From positions 278 through 17,953 of the forward strand of contig WQRP01000015.1 of the NCBI GenBank assembly GCA_009786675.1: a stretch of 17,676 bases of DNA. Reading direction: 5' to 3'. The translations under genes and the position numbers were made by a program. Positions 13,110 to 17,676 of the stretch are shown piece by piece. The notes under the pieces were generated by a model, which was given only the letters and a program-made list of their open reading frames with translations, was not told the origin of the DNA and ran no database searches. Source of the stretch: Treponema sp. (lineage in GTDB: Bacteria > Spirochaetota > Spirochaetia > Treponematales > Breznakiellaceae). Within the stretch, counting starts at the first letter, position 1; each line of letters begins with the position of its first letter.

Positions 13110-13651
13110 GAGTTCCCCGCCCGTTTGGGCAGCCAGTGAAGCTCCCCGATTTCCCACTCCAGGGAAAGGCCGCCCCCGGGCAGGGGGCGGAAGCGCGCCA
13201 CCGCCAGGGCCGCCGCGCGAAACGAGACCCTCGGGGGCTCCGGGAGGCCGCCAGGCGCGGGGCCGTGGAGCAGGGCCGCGCCGAGAACCGTGGGCGAGAT
13301 TGCGTCCCGGGGCCGGAAAAAACCGTCGGGAAGGGCGAGGTCCAGGGACGGGCCGAAGGCGAAGGCCTGCCCGTCACCCAGGGGAACGGGCGCCAGGGCC
13401 GGCGGGCCGGCGGTCAGCCTGTCGTTGCGTTCCCTAAGGGCGCGGGAAAGGGATTTTAGCTCCCCCCGGGAAAGACCACGGTCCAGGGCGGCCAGCGGGG
13501 CGACCCAGGGGAAGGACCAGGCTCCGGGCAGCCCGGCGGCGAACAGCGATCCGCTCCATGCCCGCATGGGCAGGCGCGCGTCGCGGTGGGGGACAAGGAC
13601 GAGAAGCCTGGGGAATGGTCGCCGCGAAAACCGGCTTTTTTCTGTTTCCAT
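13106..13651 (-). CDS. Conserved-looking hypothetical protein
   Basis: A 181-residue protein that I do not recognise by function. It is rich in Arg, Ala, Leu and Pro. It begins with a basic stretch followed by a beta-strand-like RLLVLVPHRD and contains a helix-like SRGELKSLSRALRERND. It ends with FRAAALAVARFRPL and LSLEWEIGELHWLPKRAG, a pattern of alternating beta strands that looks like a real folded domain. The ending resembles some 2H/RNA-ligase-like proteins, but the two HxT/S motifs of that family are absent. No signal peptide or membrane segment is evident. The start at 13651 has only AGG before it. A minus-strand TATACT at 13669-13674 could be its -10. Its 3' end overlaps the exchanger stop. 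Confidence 0.6.
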   Translation of the reverse strand: METEKSRFSRRPFPRLLVLVPHRDARLPMRAWSGSLFAAGLPGAWSFPWVAPLAALDRGLSRGELKSLSRALRERNDRLTAGPPALAPVPLGDGQAFAFGPSLDLALPDGFFRPRDAISPTVLGAALLHGPAPGGLPEPPRVSFRAAALAVARFRPLPGGGLSLEWEIGELHWLPKRAGNS

Positions 13652-13693
13652 AACCTGGATTTTGCACTAGTATATACGGTAGGGGAGGCTCTG
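13652..13693. promoter_or_regulatory. Short divergent promoter region
   Basis: The 42 bp between the two divergent start codons contain TATACT on the minus strand (13669-13674) and TATATA on the plus strand (13672-13677), overlapping as -10 candidates. The plus gene has a strong GGGGAGG ribosome binding site at 13682-13688. No good -35 element is visible for either. Confidence 0.4.
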
Positions 13694-14473
13694 ATGAAGT
13701 ACAAAACCAGAGTTTTGGTCGAACGTTTTGCCGAAATCCTTTCCGCCTGGCCGGGTGTCGAGTGCGTCACCCTGAACGAGGCGGCTCTTCCGGATATGCT
13801 TGATCCGTATTTTGCCCTGATCTTCGACGTGTTCTTTTCGTCGCCAATTCCCGAGGCGCAGCGGCGCTGCGAGATGTTCGGCGGTGACGTGGTCGCCTTC
13901 GAAAGCTCGGGGCTGAACGAAAAGGACCGCTTCCTGCTGGGTGATGTCCCCGTGCGGCTGGAGTACAAGCCCACCAAAAAAGTCGAGGAGCTGGTGTCCA
14001 TCGCCGACAGCCAGGCCGATTCCCTTTGGCTGATCAAGCATTCCGGCACCTACAGCTTTTATCGCCTGGCCGTCGGCGAAACCGTGTTTTCCCGCGCCGG
14101 GTGGCTTGGCGGCATACGCGGGCGACTGGAAGGGCTTCCGGACGTGTTCTGGACCGAGATGCGGGCGGCTGCCCAGTCGAAGATGGAGCACTTCCTTTCC
14201 GACCTCGGCGCGGCGTCGTTCCAGGGCGACGAGTTCCACTACCTTGTGGCCTCGGCGGGTTTCATCAAAACGGCCTGCCTGGCTCTTTTCTGCGCCAACC
14301 GCCGGTTCGAGCCCTCGCACCGGGCGTACTACAGGCAGGTGGTGGATCTGCCGATACTACCGGAAAGGTTCCCCGCCCAGCTCGAGAACTTTTTTTTCGG
14401 GGGTCCCGGGGCGTCGATGGATCGCAGGTTTAGCCTAGCAAAATTAATCGCCAGGGGTATCGTGGGGCTGTAA
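13694..14473 (+). CDS. Unknown protein, possibly nucleotidyltransferase-like
   Basis: A 259-residue cytoplasmic protein with no signal peptide. The N-terminal part (1-100) has an acidic strand IFDVFFSS (43-50) and RLEYKPTKKVEEL (88-100). The C-terminal part is helical, with FHYLVASAGFIKTACLALFCANRRFEPSHRAYY split across 181-213. This general layout recalls DUF4037-like nucleotidyltransferase-fold proteins, but I cannot see a clear catalytic D-x-D pair, so the assignment is weak. ATG 13694 is fixed by GGGGAGG 6 nt upstream; upstream in-frame codons overlap the divergent gene. A T8 tract (14390-14397) encodes Phe 233-235 near the C-terminus. The lipoprotein gene follows 34 bp later and is probably co-transcribed. 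Confidence 0.6.
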   Translation: MKYKTRVLVERFAEILSAWPGVECVTLNEAALPDMLDPYFALIFDVFFSSPIPEAQRRCEMFGGDVVAFESSGLNEKDRFLLGDVPVRLEYKPTKKVEELVSIADSQADSLWLIKHSGTYSFYRLAVGETVFSRAGWLGGIRGRLEGLPDVFWTEMRAAAQSKMEHFLSDLGAASFQGDEFHYLVASAGFIKTACLALFCANRRFEPSHRAYYRQVVDLPILPERFPAQLENFFFGGPGASMDRRFSLAKLIARGIVGL

Positions 14474-14507
14474 ACCGTCATAGGGTTAAAAAAAAGAGGT
14501 TACGAAA

Positions 14508-15581
14508 GTGAGGTTCCCCCTAAGGCTGCCGGCGGCAATCCTTCCGCTAGTCCTTTTGTTGGTTTCGTGCGCGCCGCGGGCGCAGGTTTTCGTCGGGCTC
14601 GCGCCGCCGCTCATGGTTTTCGAGCCCGCGGCCGGGGTTTCGCAGAACGCCCGGGCTTTCGAGTACCTGGCCTCGCTTCAGTCCGGCGCCAGGCTCATGT
14701 CCATTCCCGAGCCGTTCTGGCCCGCCCCCAGGGAAGTCCTGGAGGTTCCCGATCCCATCCCGACCTGCCCCAGGTACGTCCTTGCCTGGCCGCAAAGCCA
14801 CTGGCGAGATCCCCGGTTCGAGGTTTTCCGCTGGTACCGGTTTCCCTCGCTTTTGATTTTCGACACCGCCGACTACGGCGTGCAGGATCGCCTGCTTAAG
14901 CGCCTGGCGTTCTTTGTCGAGAAAAGGGGCTTTCGCGGAAGGCTCGCCCACGACTACGAGATTGCCGACCTTCACGGCTGGAACGCCCACGACTACCGCG
15001 CCGAGGATCTTGCCCGCTTCTTCCAGACCGCCCGCATGGAAAACTTTCCCCTGAACCGGGAGGAGCTTGAGCTGGAGCAGATACTTTTGGACCAGGGACT
15101 CATCTGGGAAACGCTCGACGGCCTGCGGGGGGGGGAGGGGGGGATCCTGTCGATTTCCCGCGAGGCGCCTGAGTTCCTGCGTTTCCTTCTTATGGTTCAC
15201 GAGGGTTTCCACGGGCTTTTCTTCATCGACGAGGGCTTTCGCAACTTTACCGCGTACCGCTGGAGCAGGTTCCCGGAGGACGGCAGGCGGATGTTCCTGA
15301 CCTTTCTTGACGACCAGGAGTACGACATAACCGTCGAGTTTATCGTGCTAAAGGAATTCTCGTCCTTCCTGTTGCAGCAGCCGGTTTCCCAGGCGCCGAC
15401 GTATTTCGGCAGAAGGATGCCTTACCGCATTACCAATCCCGACTGGCACGCGGCGAACCGGCACCTGCGGGACCACACCGGCGCGTTCCCGCACTTCGCG
15501 GCCATGTTCACCCGCGAGGCCGGTGTCTTTTCCGCCTTTGCCGCAGAACGCTGGGGTTTCGCCGCTGGAAGGGTCTGGTAG
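14508..15581 (+). CDS. Lipoprotein with HExxH motif and coding poly-G tract
   Basis: A 357-residue predicted lipoprotein. Residues 1-21 form a lipoprotein signal ending in the lipobox LLVSC, with C21 as lipid anchor. The mature part is soluble. HEGFH at 231-235, inside LLMVHEGFHGLFFIDEGF, matches the zinc-peptidase signature HExxH. A third ligand could be E242 or a Glu in EYDITVEFIVLKEF (271-284). I do not recognise the family, so peptidase activity is only a possibility. The start is GTG 14508 behind AGAGG at ~9 nt; an A8 run (14488-14495) lies just before it. Codons 207-212 are made of nine G, one A and seven G (15127-15143), upstream of the HExxH codons. TatD follows 6 bp after the TAG stop. 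Confidence 0.72.
   Translation: MRFPLRLPAAILPLVLLLVSCAPRAQVFVGLAPPLMVFEPAAGVSQNARAFEYLASLQSGARLMSIPEPFWPAPREVLEVPDPIPTCPRYVLAWPQSHWRDPRFEVFRWYRFPSLLIFDTADYGVQDRLLKRLAFFVEKRGFRGRLAHDYEIADLHGWNAHDYRAEDLARFFQTARMENFPLNREELELEQILLDQGLIWETLDGLRGGEGGILSISREAPEFLRFLLMVHEGFHGLFFIDEGFRNFTAYRWSRFPEDGRRMFLTFLDDQEYDITVEFIVLKEFSSFLLQQPVSQAPTYFGRRMPYRITNPDWHAANRHLRDHTGAFPHFAAMFTREAGVFSAFAAERWGFAAGRVW
15127..15143 (+). repeat. Coding G9-A-G7 homopolymer tract
   Basis: Nine consecutive G (15127-15135), one A, then seven G (15137-15143) encode RGGEGG within the lipoprotein gene. As sequenced the frame is open. A single-base slip would move the downstream frame before the HExxH motif. Confidence 0.95.
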
Positions 15582-15587
15582 CGGCCG

Positions 15588-16382
15588 GTGCTTACCGACG
15601 CCCACTGCCATCCGGCGAACCTGGCCAGGCTTTTCCCCGCCGCCGAGGACGAACGGCGAAGGCTCGGCGTCGCCTGCGTTTCCAGCGCGACCACCCCGGA
15701 GGAATTCGAGTACTGCGAGGGGCTAGCCGGTTCCGCCGCGCCGGTGCTTCCTGGTTTTGCCGTGCACCCCCAGATGCCGCTTTACGGAAAACGCGATGCG
15801 GAGGCGTTGCTTGCCAACCTTGACGCGCTCGCCGACGAGGGGAGGCTCGCCGTTGTGGGGGAAACGGGTTTCGACCTGTTCAACGCGGACTTTAGGGAAA
15901 CCGAGAAAACCCAGGACCGTCTTTTCGTCGCCCACCTTGACGCGGCCCTTCGCCACGGTTTGCCGCTGGTGCTTCACGTTCGCCGGGCGATGCACAAGGT
16001 TTTCGCCCACGCGCCCGCGCTTAAAAAGTGCAGGTCGGTAGTTTTCCACTCGTGGTCCGGCACGGCCGGGGACGGCGAGGCCCTGCTTCGGCGCGGGATC
16101 AACGCCTACTTCTCGTTCGGCACGGTAATCGCGCTGAACCACCGCCAGGCCATGCGCTGCTGCGCCACCTTCCCCGCCGACCGCCTGCTTACCGAGACCG
16201 ACGCGCCCTACCAACCCCTGCGTGGCAAGGGGTTCTCTAGCCATGGCGACCTGCCGCGCATACTGGAAACCATGGCCGCCCTGCGCCGCCAGGCTGGAAG
16301 CGAGGGAGCCGACGCGGGGGAGCTGGAGGGGATTGTCGAGGGGAATTTTCGCGCGGCGTTTTGCTCCGCCTGTTCTGCATAG
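15588..16382 (+). CDS. TatD-family metal-dependent hydrolase
   Basis: A 264-residue cytoplasmic TIM-barrel protein of the TatD/YcfH amidohydrolase family; characterised members are 3'-5' exonucleases or D-aminoacyl-tRNA-type hydrolases. Metal-site motifs in order are DAHCH (H6, H8), VVGETGFD (E92; more often GExGLD), LVLHVR (H130), VVFHSWSG (H154) and LLTETDAPYQP (D205), all present. The start is GTG 15588, 6 nt after the lipoprotein stop, with no Shine-Dalgarno sequence. Re-initiation after the upstream gene is likely. The motif DAHCH begins at residue 4, which leaves no room for a later start. It closes the apparent 13694-16382 operon. Poly-G slippage in the upstream gene could therefore also alter its expression by polarity. 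Confidence 0.9.
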   Translation: MLTDAHCHPANLARLFPAAEDERRRLGVACVSSATTPEEFEYCEGLAGSAAPVLPGFAVHPQMPLYGKRDAEALLANLDALADEGRLAVVGETGFDLFNADFRETEKTQDRLFVAHLDAALRHGLPLVLHVRRAMHKVFAHAPALKKCRSVVFHSWSGTAGDGEALLRRGINAYFSFGTVIALNHRQAMRCCATFPADRLLTETDAPYQPLRGKGFSSHGDLPRILETMAALRRQAGSEGADAGELEGIVEGNFRAAFCSACSA

Positions 16383-16393
16383 GAAACCCCCTG

Positions 16394-16451
16394 ATTATGT
16401 GCAGAAACCCCTTGGATATCTGCACATAATCCGCCATAATATATGCAGATG
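16394..16451 (+). promoter_or_regulatory. Fic gene operator: 12-bp inverted repeat plus third half-site
   Basis: ATTATGTGCAGA (16394-16405) is repeated exactly inverted at 16419-16430, with 13 bp between. A degraded third copy, ATATGCAGA, covers the start codons (16442-16450). A candidate promoter TTGGAT (16412-16417) / CATAAT (16435-16440, 17-bp spacer) is interleaved, so a bound repressor would block it. This is the only content of the 60-bp gap. Confidence 0.6.
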
Positions 16452-17492
16452 CGGTCTTTCGATTACTCGTTTTTGGAACATGGGATGCTTCCCGCCGGGC
16501 TGGTCAACACCGTGGCCGTAATAGCCGAGCTTCGCGAACGCGAGAAGGAACGCAAGGTCAGTTTCTCGGATATATTCGGCAAACTGGAAAGCGTGGCAAA
16601 AGTGCAGTCCGTAAAAGGCTCGAACGAGATTGAAGGCATCGTGACAAGCGAACGACGTATCAATGAAATCGTCAACCAAAACAGCGCGCCCCTTAACCAC
16701 AACGAGGCGGAAATCGCCGGGTACCGCGACGCGCTTGCCCTGATACACGACAACTACGCAAGTATCGACATAAGGGAAAGCGACATACTGCGTCTGCATG
16801 AAATAATGCTTTCCTATTTGCCCGTGAATGGCGGCACTTACAAGGATACTGACAATGTTATTATGGAAGTGGTTGACGGCGTTCGCCGTGTGCGTTTCGA
16901 GACCACTCCGGCATCCGAAACCGCCGAAACGATGGAACAGCTTGTCCTTGCGTATATGGACGCGCGCAAAAGCTACAACGTCAACCAGCTTTTGTTGGTT
17001 CCCTGTTTTATCCTTGATTTCCTCTGCGTGCATCCCTTCGCGGACGGAAACGGCAGGATGTCACGACTGCTGTCATTGTTGTTGCTATACAAAAACGGTT
17101 TTCATGCGGGGCGGTATATCTCCTTCGAGGAGCAAATAAACCGCACGAAGGCTGCCTATTATAAGGCGTTAAAAGACAGCTCCGTAAACTGGCACGAAGG
17201 GCGGAACGATTATTTTCCGCTCGTCGAGAATTTCATAACAACATTGCTGTTCTGTTACAAGGAACTGGACAAACGTTTTTCTGTTGTGAACAGCGGAAAG
17301 GTTACGAAGCGTTCGCGCGTGGAAGCCACCGTGCTGAATAGTTTGCTGCCGATATCAAAAGCGGAGGTCTGCTATATCCTGCCAGATGTCAGCCCAACGA
17401 CGGTGGAAGCCGTGCTTGCCGGGATGGTTAGGGCGGGGCTGGTTGAGAAAGTCGGTACTGCCCGAAACACGAAATATGTGAAGGCGTATTGA
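16449..17492 (+). CDS. Fic-domain protein with N-terminal autoinhibitory motif and C-terminal winged helix
   Basis: A Fic-family enzyme of 347 residues from ATG 16449, or 349 from ATG 16443; positions below use the longer form. Fic enzymes usually transfer AMP from ATP to a hydroxyl side chain of a target protein. The catalytic motif HPFADGNGRMSR is at 197-208, with H197 as catalytic base and the G-N-G-R anion pocket complete. The inhibitory motif (S/T)xxxE(G/N) is present as SNEIEG (60-65), N-terminal to the core, so it is an autoinhibited class II Fic. The flap region is near GGTYKDTDN. Residues ~285-349 look like a winged helix-turn-helix, as in self-regulating Fic proteins. No Shine-Dalgarno sequence is visible. 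The gene is visibly poorer in G+C than its neighbours, which suggests acquisition. No antitoxin gene is seen. Confidence 0.9.
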   Translation: MRSFDYSFLEHGMLPAGLVNTVAVIAELREREKERKVSFSDIFGKLESVAKVQSVKGSNEIEGIVTSERRINEIVNQNSAPLNHNEAEIAGYRDALALIHDNYASIDIRESDILRLHEIMLSYLPVNGGTYKDTDNVIMEVVDGVRRVRFETTPASETAETMEQLVLAYMDARKSYNVNQLLLVPCFILDFLCVHPFADGNGRMSRLLSLLLLYKNGFHAGRYISFEEQINRTKAAYYKALKDSSVNWHEGRNDYFPLVENFITTLLFCYKELDKRFSVVNSGKVTKRSRVEATVLNSLLPISKAEVCYILPDVSPTTVEAVLAGMVRAGLVEKVGTARNTKYVKAY

Positions 17493-17526
17493 GCCCGTTC
17501 CAGAACCAAGGTTCTGGAACGAGCCC
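17491..17526. repeat. 24-bp palindrome with 6-bp direct repeats, after the Fic gene
   Basis: A perfect palindrome (arms 17496-17507 and 17510-17521, AA centre) directly follows the Fic stop. GAGCCC occurs at both ends (17491-17496 and 17521-17526). It could act as a transcription terminator hairpin, but no U-tract follows, so repeat or insertion scar is equally possible. Confidence 0.5.
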
Positions 17527-17620
17527 AGTTGTGTTCTGTGTTTCAAATGGTTACACTATGGAAAAGGCCAACACGCTATTAGACCTCTTCAGAAATCAAA
17601 AAGAGCGCTAAACTATACGT

Positions 17621-17676
17621 GTGAAATACGAAAACACGAAGGAATACCCGTGCGGCAAATTCCGCCGCATGTGCGG
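17621..17676 (+). CDS. Possible start of an unknown gene, truncated by the window end
   Basis: A GTG at 17621 opens a frame that is still open after 18 codons at the window edge; it begins (M)KYENTKEYPCGKFRRMC. I do not recognise it. There is no Shine-Dalgarno sequence, but TAAACT (17609-17614) ends 6 nt before the GTG, the same arrangement as at other genes here. The ~130 bp from the Fic stop to this GTG hold only the palindrome and no convincing gene. Confidence 0.3.
   Translation, partial: MKYENTKEYPCGKFRRMC

Noticed and set aside
17496..17521. Classical rho-independent terminator after fic
   Set aside because: The stem is perfect but no T-run follows on either side, so I list it as a palindrome instead.
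17558..17611. A 17-codon frame starting MEKANTLLDLFRNQKER between the palindrome and the terminal GTG
   Set aside because: It has no ribosome binding site and no known counterpart, and frames of this length occur by chance. It could be a leader peptide, but nothing supports that.

Overview
The window reads as a chromosomal piece of a G+C-rich spirochaete of the Treponema group. The main clue is a flagellar sheath protein FlaA with a spirochaete-type signal peptide and C-terminal half. It sits next to a secreted Amidase_3 N-acetylmuramoyl-L-alanine amidase and a small GerMN-domain protein; from memory, Treponema pallidum has a similar flaA/amidase neighbourhood. Most genes look about 60% G+C by eye. 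The soluble chemoreceptor near the left end and the Fic gene at the right end are visibly poorer in G+C.

Layout. 2-1908: 3' end of clpB, then a soluble PAS chemotaxis transducer and an intrinsic terminator. 2131-4125: a long RelA/SpoT-type (p)ppGpp synthetase whose hydrolase site has lost its metal ligands. 4143-5861 (minus): mannonate dehydratase (uxuA) followed by adenylate kinase (adk). 5961-6174: tRNA-Arg(CCT) and tRNA-Glu(TTC), convergent around a 17-bp bidirectional terminator. 6327-7586 (minus): a second alarmone-synthetase-type protein, fused to TPR repeats. 7663-8700 (minus): flaA. 8866-12046 (minus): an overlapping ATP-grasp / amidase / GerMN operon. 12150-13109 (plus): a CaCA-family cation exchanger, whose stop overlaps that of an unknown minus-strand gene (13106-13651). 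13694-16382 (plus): an unknown nucleotidyltransferase-like protein, a lipoprotein with an HExxH motif and a G9-A-G7 tract, and a TatD-family hydrolase. 16449-17492 (plus): an autoinhibited Fic protein behind a 12-bp inverted repeat, then a possible gene start running off the window.

Three themes stand out. First, both alarmone-type genes are predicted to synthesise and neither can be predicted to hydrolyse (p)ppGpp, so turnover must be encoded elsewhere. Second, the lipoprotein carries a coding poly-G tract upstream of its putative metal-binding motif, which looks like a phase-variation switch. Third, several genes lack a Shine-Dalgarno sequence and have a -10-like hexamer ending 6-8 nt before the start codon, which suggests leaderless mRNAs. 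I see no CRISPR array, no transposase and no rRNA. Everything here was read by eye; no searches or alignments were run.
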